Below, one piece after another: positions 46,992-57,725 of a stretch of 64,000 nt of DNA; positions within the stretch are counted from its first letter, which is position 1; each line of letters begins with the position of its first letter. The stretch is taken from the NCBI GenBank assembly GCA_021442155.1, contig CM038216.1:90259666-90323665 (forward strand). The letters are read 5' to 3'. Source of the DNA: Cymbidium sinense. Taxonomy: Eukaryota > Streptophyta > Magnoliopsida > Asparagales > Orchidaceae. The notes under the pieces are model-generated. The model was not told where the DNA came from and ran no database searches. It worked only from the letters and a program-made list of their open reading frames with translations. Position numbers and translations under genes: made by a program.

Positions 46992-47790
46992 TTAATTAAG
47001 TAAACTGGTAGGTTTAGGTTTATTTAATTTATTTTTTATTTATTTGAATTTATTTTACTTTTTATTTTTGTTTGGGTTTTTTTTATTTTTATTTAGCTTA
47101 GGTTTGTTTATTTTAGGTTTATTTATTTTAGTTTAGGTTTTTATTTTAGTTTATTTTTTAGGATTTGGTGGTCACATTTATTTTTTAATTTAGTTTTATT
47201 TTTATTTTTTTTAGGTTTAGGTTTTATTTTTTGTTTTTAGGTTTAAGTTTTGGTTTTCATTATATTTTATAGGTTTAGATTTTCTTAATTTTAGGTTTAG
47301 TTTTTATTTTATTTAGGTTTTTTATTTTTAGGTCTATTTTTTATTTTTAGTTTTGTTAAGTTTTTATTTATTTTATTTTAGTTTTGTTTTTATTTTTTAT
47401 TTTATTTTATTTTATTTTTACTTTTAAGTTTAGGTTTTATTTTTAGTTTAGGTTTGTATTTTATTTTGTTTAGGTTTATTTTTTTTATTATTTTATTTTT
47501 AGGTTTTATTTTGTTTAGATTTAGGTTTTTTGGTTTTTAGGTTTATGGTTTACAATTTAGGGTTAGTTTAGGGTTTAGGGTTTAGGGTTTGGAGTTTAGG
47601 GTTTAGGGTTTAGGGTTTAAGTTAGGGTTTAGGGTTTTAGGGTTTAGGGTTTAGGGTTTCGGGTTTAAGGTTTAGGATTTAAGTTTTAGGTTTAGGGTTT
47701 AGGTTTTTATATTATTTTATTTTATTTATTTAGGTTTAAGTTTTAAGTTTTAGGGTTTAGGGATTAGGGTTTAAGGTTTAGGATTTAAGA
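46992..47790 (+). repeat. Shortened satellite monomer and TTTAGGG run
   Basis: Anchor TTAAGTAAACTGGTAGG at about 46,996-47,012. The body is shortened (about 0.55 kb), with a deletion near 47,285 that joins two distant parts of the monomer. TTTAGGG follows from about 47,540. Confidence 0.75.
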
Positions 47791-48103
47791 TTTTTTGTTA
47801 ACAGAGAACAAATTTAGATTAAATATGTCTTCTTTTCGATTTCATCAACCAAGTAAAACACCAATATTTCTAAGACATAAGTAACAACATAGATAAAAAA
47901 TTAGCACACATAGAGCAAATCAAAAATCCTAGATAACTAGAAATGTTTTTGCTATAAAGGCACAATTCCATAAGCAGCAGATTAGATCGACCATTCTTCA
48001 ATTTCTCCAGTTCACATCAGAACCACCCTTGCCTATCGAGCAGCGGGATCTTCCATCATATCTATAATCTCTCCTTCCGCCACCACCATGGCTTTAACCT
48101 CCT
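47791..48103 (-). pseudogene. GRP tail copy 8, 5' part missing
   Basis: Retains the GRP 3' UTR and the last part of the Gly-rich coding tail, but stops within it at about 48,103 ('tttaacctccttaggg'), so the NGQ end is lost. TTTAGGG follows directly. Non-coding. Confidence 0.78.
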
Positions 48104-48787
48104 TAGGGTTTGGTTTTGTAGGGTTTAGGATTTAGGGTTTAGGGTTTTGGGTTTAGGGTTTTAGTGTTTATGGTTTTAAGTTTAGGCTTTAGGATTGTAG
48201 GTTGTAGGTTTATTATTTAGGGTTGTAGGTTTAGGGTTTAGGGTTTAGGGTTTAGGATTTAGGGTTTAGGGTTTGTAAGGTTTAGGGTTTAAATATTTTT
48301 TTTTTAAAATGTAAGTAAACTGATAAGTTTAGGTTAATTTAATTTATTTTTTATTTAATTGAGTTTATTTTATTTTTTATTTTTATTTTTATTAAGTTTA
48401 GTTTATTTATTTTAGGATATTTATTTTAGTTTTGGTTTTTTATTTTAGGTTATTTTTAGGTTTAGGTTTGGTTTTAGGTTTATTTTTTTAGTTTAGTTTT
48501 ATTTTTTACTTTTTTTATTTTTAGGTTTAGTTTTTGATTTTTATTTTAATATTTTAGGTTTATTTTATTTTTATTTTAGGTTTAGTTTTTATTTTAGTTT
48601 GGTTTTTTATTTTTAGGTTTATTTTATTTTTAGTTTAGTTTAGGTTTTTATTTACTTTATTTTAGTTTAATTTTTATTTTATATTTTTATTTTATTTTAG
48701 GTTTAGATTTTGGTTTTAATTTAGGTTTATATATAGTTTTATTTATTTTATTTTTAGGATTTAGTTTAGGTAGGATTTTTGGTTTTA
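48104..48787 (+). repeat. TTTAGGG run and shortened satellite monomer
   Basis: TTTAGGG to about 48,290, then a monomer with anchor GTAAGTAAACTGATAAG (48,311-48,327) and a shortened body. Confidence 0.75.
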
Positions 48788-48950
48788 GGCTCAGGGCCCA
48801 GGGCTCTTTGGGTAGTCTGGAGTAGGGTAGTTAGGTCCCAGCCCAGGATTAGGGTCAGTTTTAGTGGCCCAGGGCCCAGGGTGGGTAGCCTAGAGGGGTA
48901 GGGCCCAGGATAGGGTGGTGGTAGGGTTTAGAGGGAGGGTGGTTTAGTTT
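48788..48950 (+). repeat. GC-rich CCCAGGG-type patch
   Basis: About 160 bases with several GGGCCCAGGG words, against almost no C elsewhere in the array. CCCAGGG is TTTAGGG with each T changed to C. It could be a real variant tract or a long-read base-calling error in telomere repeat. Confidence 0.7.
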
Positions 48951-49112
48951 AGGTTTTATTTTATTTTATTTATTTATTTAGAGTGGAGGTTTAGGTTTAG
49001 GGAGGGTAGGGTAGGGTGTGAGGGTTTAGTGGTTTAGGTTTTTTTGGTTTAGTGTGGGTTTAGGTTTTAGTTTAGGGTTTAGGGTTTAGGGTTAGGGTTT
49101 AGAGTTTTTTTG
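48951..49112 (+). repeat. TTTAGGG/TAGGG variants
   Basis: TTTAGGG variants, including several GGTAGGG words, leading into the 3' end of LINE-E. Confidence 0.82.
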
Positions 49113-52078
49113 GGGAAAATTTGGGGAAATTTATTGTTACAAAATAAGCAGTACAAAGTCCTCAAATGGGATGAATCTCTAAACTAATGCTCTAAGAACT
49201 ATAATAAAACCTAAAGAGATGAATCCCCAAACTATTACAATATTAAATAAAGAGAAGCAAAAGAAAAACCAAATCAATAACAGCAGAAGATCCATATGAG
49301 CAACAACAAAATCCACTTTATTTCTTCAATAATAGCAAAATCCACTAGCTAGACTGCCAACCTATAAAAGAAATCTACAACATTGTAAAGAAAAGATGAA
49401 TACAATTAAGTAGGCATAAATAGAAAGAGCAAACTAAAGAAAAGGCTTAGTCTTAATCACAATCATCTCAAGGAGCAACACTATATGTAAGCATCCAAAC
49501 TTCAGAAGAATGGTTAGAATTATATATATTGCTACCAGCCAAAATAAGAAACAGAGGGAAACATTAGGGCCATCATAGCCAACATACCTCATGTAGGCAG
49601 TCATCCAGAGATCATCATCCAACAATGTTGCAAAGTCTTCCAACCAGCAAACAGAACATCCAAGCACAAAGCTACCAAAACAACCAAGCCTAGTAAGGTA
49701 GACCAAGAGCCATCCATCAGGGATAGCAACAATACAGTATGAAAAGCACCAAAACAAACACCAAAAGGGAGGAGAAATACCAAAAAAAGCAAGCATCATT
49801 AACAAGGATAACAACACGTCCAAAAAGATAAAAGCCAAAGAACCATCCCAAGATTGTCCCCAAAGCAACAACAAACCAATACCTAAATAGAGGGACAACT
49901 AACACTAACAATAGCCAAAAATCAAATCCAAGCAGAGGATAACTTAAGCAGACAAGGAAAAGATAAAAGGGTGAGCCACACCTCTACAAAGAGAAATAAA
50001 AAAAAAAAGACGAAAGGAGCATCTAGCAAGGCTACCACCAAGAATGGCCAGTGTAACAATAGAACCACCACCACAAACCAAGAGGCTAGCATTAGGAAAT
50101 AAGTACAGCAAAATACACCTGAAAGAGCTAACACCCACATATAAAATAAAATTGAAGGCACCAAACCAAGTCACCAGCACCCAAGGCAAAATAATAGCCA
50201 CTAAACACCCTTTAACCAGCCAACCCAAAATGACAACAAACCAAAAACCAAGAACAAAATAACCACAAGAGCTCACTAACAATAAAGTAAAAGCAAACAG
50301 CCAATAATGCCACCCAGCCCACCAGCAAACAACATTTATGCCTTGAGAAAATAAACTCATAGCTACGCTGCCACCCAAAAAGGAAAAGAGCAAAAGAAAT
50401 GTAGTTGCAGCCAACAGAGGAAGGCCATTACAAGAAGAGGCTAAAAACATAACCAAAAGGGTTAAACCAAAACCAGTGAAACTGATCACTAAGCTCTAAT
50501 CAACAAAATAGAAAAAATAATAGCCAACAAATAGCCTCGACTAGGCCAAATCCAAACCAAAAAGAAACCACCAACAACCCCTAGATCACCATCAAGAGGA
50601 GGTAAAAGCAACACACCTACCAACCAACCCAGCCAACCAACATAGCCAATCAACTCAGCCAATCAACAAGGACACCCAACGAACCACCACAATAGCAGAA
50701 GATCCAACTTAGATAAGGAAGCAACTAGCACAAATATGAGGCAAACCTCATTCAGAGGGAAAGATCGATTGTAGGCATAGGCACAACCCAATTGGAGGCC
50801 ACCAAAAATAACCAAGAAACAATTGTGGTAATCACCCAACTATGTAAACAACCAAGGAAAGGCAAGCCTTAGGTGGACCACCAACCCACCACCAGCAAAC
50901 CAGGGAGGAAAGGAACCTGACCCAAGCAAAATAAGGTCCCTTTTAGACCTTAAAGAATAAACAGCCACAACCAATGAGAAAATTGGAAGGCAACAACCGT
51001 AAAACATCAAGCTTCAAGCCACAAGTCATAGGAAGCCACCAATAATCAATAGCCATCGAGACAAAATAGAAAAGGAAAGCAGCAACCACCAAAAATCTCA
51101 ACACTAAGATAGAAATGAAAAGACTAACAATAGTCTTCAAACAAGCATCACCCAAGACAACTAGGCAACGGGTAGAAACAAATACAAAGATCCACCAAAC
51201 AAGGCAGCACTCATAGAAAATGAGGTTAGCAAAGACCCTAAAGAAGAATAGTAAGGAGCAATCCCAATATGGGAAAACACAAAAACAACAATCAATAAAA
51301 AGGCTCAAAGAAAACACCATAGCCAAAGACCAACAAAAAAGCCACAAATTAAAGTATGAAGTAAGGCAGTCCATAGCTTTCCAGATTAACCAAGCCTCTC
51401 AATAGCTTAGTTAAGTTTTGATTATCTAATATAGCAAGCTCATTTAATTCAACACCCAAATTGGCTAGGAAATCCGCACAAGCAATACCTTCACGAAGAA
51501 TATGAAAAAATTTGTGGCAAACTAAAGAGAGGAGGGTTTTAGTGTGATTAAGGAGATATAATAAGTCAACATTCCCCATTTTAGTAGCAGTGAGCATATC
51601 AAGTAAAAGAAGAGTGTCAACTTCAACCAAAATATTAAAGATTCCTTTGTTCAAAAAAATATCAATAGTTTTATTAACATCCATAAGCTCAACATAAATA
51701 ACCTAACATGCTTTGAGGGGATAAGAAAAAGCACAAATGACAGTACCTTTGGAATCCCTAAAATATCACCACAACCATATTTATTAGGTGAAACTGAACC
51801 ATCAATATTGATTTAAATAAAGTTCTCATTAGGTTTGATCCAATGGATAATCCTAACAGCCTTATTGAAAGAAACATTAGGTAGAATGAGACCCAATTTT
51901 TTAGCCGCAAATTTGTAACCTCTAAAATGGATGTCACTAATTAAATTAGAATTAAATGAGGCATGAATTTTTTTTCTTTAGTTCTAGCCAGAATCCTTTT
52001 ATGATTCATAGGAATACGATGATATTTAGCAACATTTCTATCCATCCAAATAAACTAAATAAATAAAGGTAATAGCAA
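49113..52078 (-). mobile_element. LINE-E: 5'-truncated LINE (RNase H and long 3' UTR)
   Basis: Aligns with LINE-D from its 3' end up to about 38,935, just beyond RNase H, and stops at about 52,078, where the non-telomeric core begins. The 3' UTR is about 2.2 kb. In sense it ends 'aaatttccccaaattttccc' and then an A-run before telomere-like repeat. Its 3' terminal 150 bases resemble LINE-B more than LINE-D, so at least two subfamilies are present. It is the last LINE before the orientation switch of the array. Confidence 0.88.
51349..51880 (-). pseudogene. LINE-E RNase H domain, broken
   Basis: The C-terminal 111 codons are open (51,349-51,684): the third acidic site in NILVEVDTLLLLDML, and FFHILREGIACADFLANLG with the fourth Asp intact. 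Upstream, NIDGSVSPNKYGCG is readable near 51,770-51,810, but an indel shifts the frame before the Glu-containing YVELMDV segment. The first, second and fourth catalytic acids are all still encoded, in two frames. Confidence 0.85.
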
Positions 52079-53384
52079 GGGGTTGCTAAATGTTTTAATT
52101 ATCTTGATTTAATGTGTAGGCTTTATATGAGGTTATGAATTATTTAAAACTTTAGCTATGAGTTTTAGTAGGGTAAAAGATTTATTTTTTTCTAAGAGCA
52201 TAATCGCATCTAGGCCACACATTCTAACATCAATCATTTAGAAAACTAAGAAAAGTATGCCATTTCTAGTACACATCCTAAATAAATCATCAACCAATTT
52301 CTATAGCTATCATGAAAGAATAAAAGGCTAATGCAGTAGTGTATTGCCAATTTATAATGAATTAATGCTATGGGCAGTATTCATTCTTCATTCTTCATGT
52401 CTTTATTTCTTTCCTTCGATTTAATTTTCTCCACTTCAAAGACATCACATGGCCTCCTAGGACAAAGCCTTCTAGCTAATGCTCACCTTATCCCCATAGT
52501 ACTAATCCTAATTTCTAATTGTAAAATTACATTAAGAATAAGAAAAGTAAATCAAATTGCACCTACAAAATAGAGGTTAGTTAAACATGGATATAATCTT
52601 AAGTAGTTATATCAATTAGGACTTAGCACCCTACACATGGGTAACCAAGCCCACCTATCTTGGATTATGCTTAGGGGCTTAAGCAACCTACAAAGAGAGC
52701 ATTTATATTTATTTTTAAGTGGCCCCTTAAACATAATCCCCTATAAAAAATATAATTAGGCTAATCATGACCTACCATCATGAGGCATACACCTAACATC
52801 CAGCAATAATACATCACAAACCAAAATATACATCATACCAAGCACTGCCCTAACATAAAGCTAGAAGTAGTGACTTAATTCTAATGTGTGTGTTAAGGCT
52901 TGTGTGGTATGTCTTACTAGGCATTAGAGTTGTAGCTCTCTAAGTTTAGAAAGATTTAATTTAACATGAAGGGTTAGTTTCACATAATGTTATTTAATTG
53001 ATTTAAGAATTTTAATTTGTGTTTTCTATTATTTCATTTGATTACACTTAACAACTAAGTGTTATAAAAGAAGAAAAGAGGATTGCCCTCTTTCATCCCT
53101 ACCTTAAGCCAATTTCTAAAGCATGTAAATTTGATTTAGTTCTCTTTAGTGAATGGCTTATTACAAATTTTAACTTAATCCTAAGTTTAGGCTCACTTTA
53201 AATAATCTTATTCAATATGAAAGGTATCTTAAGATTAATTCAATTGAATTACTATCACATGGCATATGTTCAATCATTCCTTTCCATCACATGTAACATG
53301 CATATGATATTAATCCTAAATATACCTACACATACAATATGTTTTAGCACACTTAGATGATGAACGTAGATGTGTATATTTGTA
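52079..53384. other. Core region without telomere repeat or recognisable gene
   Basis: AT-rich DNA with ordinary base mix on both strands. No ORF here shows a family motif. One imperfect hairpin has arms GGATTATGCTTAGGGGC (52,662-52,678) and GCCCCTTAAACATAATCC (about 52,722-52,739), a possible MITE-like remnant. Otherwise I see nothing in it. Confidence 0.6.
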
Positions 53385-54404
53385 GAAAAGGAGATTTTAA
53401 TTCATTAGCTAAATGCACATACAATTGTATCAAAGTTTTAAGAAGCTACTTTGTCATTGTTAAACTAGGGAATGAGGTAAAGACCTCCTTGGGGCTACTT
53501 AAACCTCGCATCCTAATGTCAGATTAGATATACCCACTATTCTTGAATACATAGGAATGTACAAATGACGACAAGAATGAAAAATCATTCACAAGTTGTA
53601 TTTCTTTCAATTGAATTATTTATACAAGTGAGCTAAAGTTGAAAAGAGATTTTCATTCATTATAAATGCATATACAAGTGTATAAAAGTTTTAAGTGGAT
53701 ACTTGCCATTGTTAAACTAGGGAGTGAGGTAAAACCTCTTTGGGGCTACTTAAAGCCTTGCATCCAATGTGACTAGATATACCCACTATTCTTGAATACA
53801 CATGAATGTACAAGTGACTACAAGAATGGAAAATCATGCAAAAGTTGTATTTCTTACAATTGAATTATTTATACATATGAGCTAAAGTTGAAAATGAGAT
53901 TTTCATTCTAGCTAAATGCACATACAAGTGTATAAAAGTTTTAAGTGGATACTTCGCCATTGTTAAACTAGGGGAGTGAGGTAAATACCTCCTTGGGGCT
54001 ACTTAAAGCCTTGCATCCTGAAATTTCCATAGTAGACATACCTACTATTCTTGAATACACATAAATGTATAAGTGACTACAAGCATTGAAAATCATGAAA
54101 AAGTAACATTTCTTTCAATTGAATTATTTATACATGTGAGCTAAAGTTGAAAAGGAGATTTTCATTCATTTGCTAAATGCACATACAAATATTTAAAAGT
54201 TTTAAGCGGATACTTCACCATTGTTATACCAGGGGAGTGAGGTAAAGACCTCCTTGGGGCTCCTTAAAGCCTACGCCTGAATGTCTAGATATATATCCAC
54301 TATTCTTCAATACACATGAATGTACAAGTGACTACAAGAATGGAAAATCATGCAAAAGTTATACTTCTTTCAATTGAATTATTTATACATGTGAGCTAAA
54401 GTTC
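53385..54404 (+). repeat. Four-copy tandem repeat, unit about 255 bp
   Basis: Units begin near 53,386, 53,640, 53,889 and 54,150 with 'gagattttcattca' variants. They share 'gctaaatgcacatacaa', 'tgttaaactaggg', 'gaggtaaagacctccttggg', 'cccactattcttgaatac' and 'caattgaattatttataca'. Spacings are about 254, 249, 261 and 254. The units differ by small indels. No coding frame is conserved across them, so this is a satellite-like array. Confidence 0.9.
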
Positions 54405-56291
54405 TATCTAAATTCTATCATAGAAGTACATTGGAATGAATTCGAACAAATATTGTGTGCTTTTCAAATGGACTATACACTTGTTAACATTCAAACTTTA
54501 TGTAAATCCATATAGACTAAAGAAAGAGAACTCCATATCACATGTTCTAAGCCATAAACACATGCAAGCTTATAAATATTTATAACTATTATCTCTCCAA
54601 ATGTTGTAGTTGACTTATAAACTTTCAAAAATAACTTTGATTTAATAGTGATAATAGCCACACTTATATTAAATTTAATCAACACATGCAAGCTTGACAT
54701 AAAGGGAACCATGTGATTTAGATAATTCTGCAGAAAGATGAATGCATGAATCAAATGACATAAAACATTTAAAATGATTTGAGAGGAATAACTAAACATA
54801 AACACATGATTTTGTTCAATTAAAATAATTCCTAAGGACAATCATATAAAATAAAAATATTTCAAGCGAACCAAAGTTTCTTATGTCACTTTTAACTTTT
54901 ATGTTTAGATTTGATTTAATGAAATGAAGGAAAGTTTGCTGATCCTAACCCATTCCCATGTTTGTGAATTGATTTAGTTTAATAAAATGTAATTATGGAT
55001 TTTAAGGATTAATTAGGTTGTAATATATGCATTAAATCCACTAATTAACCTTACATATGTTACCTTAATTAATTAAATAATTATGAGCCAACATGATATG
55101 CATGGAAAATAACTTGCAATGATCCTAAGAAATGAAAGGCCTAATGCAATTAGCTCATAATTATTGATTAATTAGATTAAGGAACTTAATTAATTACTTT
55201 TATGATTTTCCAACACATATGGGTAAATCATAATTTCATTAACTCTCTTTAGATTATTAAACACCTAAAGATCTACCCATGAATTAATTAATGAAGATCG
55301 ATATGATTGTAATTTTAATTTGATTAATGAAATAATTAATTAATTAATCAATTTCTCTTACTTAATTTGCCAAATTGATTAATTATCCTCCAAATGAAAT
55401 GGATTTAATGAATGGGTTGGGAAAGAGGTCCCAATCTATTCCATAAATCCCCTCTTTAATGAAATAAATTAGAGGAAACAATTAAGAAAGAAGTCCTAAT
55501 CATTTTCCTCTAATATTTTATATGAATAACTAATCAAATAAAGCTTTGTCAATTGTAATTAATAGTTAAATTAATTATAAATAAGGATATTTCTCATAAC
55601 TATTTTTTTTTGACTTTTATGATCAACATATAACAATTAGGGATTGAATTGATTTTTATAATTGACATTAATAAATTGTGTTCAAACAACTTTTTATATA
55701 AGATTATAATATTTATAATGTTATTGGTTTAGTTAATATTTTTATTCAAAGTTTTACTTAAAATTTATGATAATTTAATTTGTACATTTTTTGGATTTTG
55801 TTTGATCACATATTATTTCTTTCTCTTTTTATTCTAAAGATTGATTAACTCCTTTTTTTAGATCCGATTGAATTTAATAATAAATAAAATATTAGATTAA
55901 TCATGATCATTCGATCAAAGATCAAATGGCCCACAAGTTAATCATGGCTTGATAGGTGCAATCAAATCACTATGCCATTTGACCTAATCAAAACTATTTA
56001 CTTCAAACACATAAAATGAATAGTCTTACTTTTGTCTCTAAACTCTTGCCATGGGCTATAAAGGTTCGATCCTATCGATGCTTACATTCAGCACATCAAA
56101 CATAAGATCCCTAAGGTTTTCTAAGCATTTAAGAATTACACCTCACTAGAGCTAATGTCTGGTGGATTCAGACCAAGAGGTGGCTTCATTTGGAAGAAAT
56201 AAAGCCTTATTGAGGTGCTTGTCGGGTCGAATCAAAACTTCAGCTAGCATTCTTTTTCTTTGCTCTTATCTTTCGCTTCCTTCTCACTTGC
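54405..56291. other. AT-rich core region without recognisable gene
   Basis: Very AT-rich, with TTAATTAA-type words around 55,020-55,380. A TATA-box-like CTATAAAGG lies at about 56,056-56,064 and an AATAAA at about 56,200, a spacing that could belong to an LTR or an old promoter, but I found no partner LTR. The ORF at 54,491-54,841 has no recognisable motif and is probably chance. Confidence 0.5.
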
Positions 56292-57140
56292 TCATAGACA
56301 CTTGGCTTTGGGCATCCTAAGAAGAGGAAAATCTAGATTCTGATCTTTTAATGTTCTTGGAACAATCTTGTCCACATATATAGTCCCATTCATATGATCA
56401 AACTCTTGCTGTAATATGCGAGCAATCCATCTAGAAGCAATAATTTTGATAGGTTGACCAAAATGATCATGACCTATCATCTCCACCAGTAGATGCCACT
56501 CTACCATAGCTCTAAATCCATCAATGCTCAAACATCTTTCAAATAACAAAGCTATTTTTCTTCCCTTCTTTTGAAGCTTTGGATTAATTATTACCAGTAG
56601 ATCAAAAGGTCGATGGTCTTGTGCATCAGTTTCACTCTTATGAGCGTAGCTAATGTATTCTTTTGTGTCTTCAAGAATAATAATCTCCATCTAGATTATA
56701 TATATGATGTGTTAGGGCATTGAGAACAATAGGTTCAAAAGCCTCTAGAAGCTGAGCATACCACTATGGATCATTAAAGAAATCTCCAGATGCTACCAGC
56801 AATGCCTTTGATTTGGAATTTATGTACAGATCATTGAGGATGGCTTTCAAGGCAATTAAATCCCTGACATACTATTCTACATCAATACTTGCACCTATTC
56901 CATGTCCACTCAGCTCATTTCCCTCAAAGGAATTCCAATCTAGAGGAGGTCGACGCCAGGCCTTCGCATGACCTCAATCATGTCATCTATGATCTGGATC
57001 TTCTTCGATCCGATCTCCACGGAGACCTCAATGGCTCATGGGAGGACCGATCACCGCCTTGATAATTTTAGGTAGGATTCTTTCTTCATGCTGATTCAGA
57101 GATCCATCCACCTGACCTTCAAGGGGTTCTTCTCAACCAT
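56292..57140 (-). pseudogene. PDF1A: Peptide deformylase 1A pseudogene, interrupted
   Basis: Plant PDF1A removes the N-formyl group from organelle-made proteins using a metal held by one Cys and two His. On the minus strand, from about 57,110: a GWISES-like segment, LPKIIKA, GDRSSHEP (frameshifted), EVSVEIGSKKIQIIDDMIEV, RRPGVDLL-stop-IGIPLR. Then comes a foreign segment (56,922-56,686), then an open 132-codon part starting [13 protein letters not shown] and including CLSIDGFRA and [10 protein letters not shown]. All three signature motifs are hit. Motif I (GVGLAAPQ in the family) reads GVDLL-stop. Motif II (EGCLS) reads ERCLS. Motif III (HECDH) reads QEFDH, losing one metal ligand. No intron is seen in the 3' part. 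Confidence 0.9.
56686..56922 (-). pseudogene. Heparanase-like (GH79) gene fragment inside the PDF1A pseudogene
   Basis: Minus-strand frame: GNELSGHGIGASIDVE-stop, YVRDLIALKAILNDLYINSK, then LLVASGDFFNDP-stop-WYAQLLEAFEP, and [12 protein letters not shown]. This matches the exon of plant GH79 heparanase-like glycosidases that contains the catalytic acid/base Glu (NE of GNELSG) and the THHIYNLG stretch. The Glu is still present, but two stops interrupt about 79 codons. It lies exactly between the PDF segments IGIPLR and IIILED, in a different frame from IGIPLR. It resembles gene-fragment capture by Pack-type transposons or template switching. No terminal inverted repeats were evident by eye. 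Confidence 0.87.
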
Positions 57141-57663
57141 GCAATGGGAGAAGCGATGAAGAATGGGTTCGACGCTTGGGGCTAGAAAGTCGTGGTCTTT
57201 ATGAAAAAGGGTGGAGGGAGTGTTCGTTGGTGGCTAGGCTATGCGAGTGGCATGGTTTAGTCGATCAATAAAAAATTCATGGGATGTCTCATGTGCTTTC
57301 TATAGGAAGCCGAATTTATGGGGATTAGTTGGGATCAAGGAAGTTCTAATCAGCTACCTGCTACATGCCACTGTTTGTCTCAATTTTGGAGAAAGTGAGG
57401 GAAGAGAGGTAACTTGCTGGAGGAAGAGGGTGGCATGGTGCTGGCTAGGCTTCACTTGGTTGAGAGGAAGAGATGGACGAGGGGAGAGTTTGCTTACTTT
57501 ACAAAAGGGGAGAGGTGCTCTGAGAGATTTTATTTTTATTTTTTTAGAGCCATGGGATGGGAGAGCTCTCAAGTGAAGTAGGAATGAGAGGGCTTCAACT
57601 TCTCTTGCTCAAGGGAGATGAGAAAAGATGGTTCCTCATTTTTTTTATTGTTGTGTTTTCTTT

Positions 57664-57665
<2 letters not shown>
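57141..57665 (-). other. Possible 5' leader remnant of the PDF1A pseudogene
   Basis: Minus-strand sequence is pyrimidine-rich, with CCTCTC and CTTCCTC words, and lies between a CT microsatellite and the first recognisable PDF residues. A 72-codon open frame (57,354-57,572) is rich in Ser, Pro, Leu, Lys and Arg, as in a transit peptide, but it does not connect to the deformylase frame. No motif proves it. The + strand ORF at 57,241-57,576 is probably its shadow. Confidence 0.35.

Positions 57666-57719
<54 letters not shown>
57666..57719 (+). repeat. (GA)27 microsatellite
   Basis: An uninterrupted GA dinucleotide run of 54 bases. On the minus strand it is (TC)27, common in plant 5' leaders. 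The Arg-Glu and Leu-Ser repeat ORFs across it are artefacts of the dinucleotide. Confidence 0.98.

Positions 57720-57725
<6 letters not shown>

Noticed and set aside
52370..52573. 67-codon ORF in the core
   Set aside because: Short, no motif, no similar copy in the window; expected by chance in AT-rich DNA.
56050..56210. LTR retrotransposon remnant (TATA-like 56,056-56,064, AATAAA near 56,200)
   Set aside because: No second LTR, primer-binding site or polyprotein frame found nearby; kept only as a remark in the core annotation.
57241..57576. 111-codon + strand ORF
   Set aside because: No recognisable motif, and it lies opposite the likely PDF1A leader; treated as a shadow.
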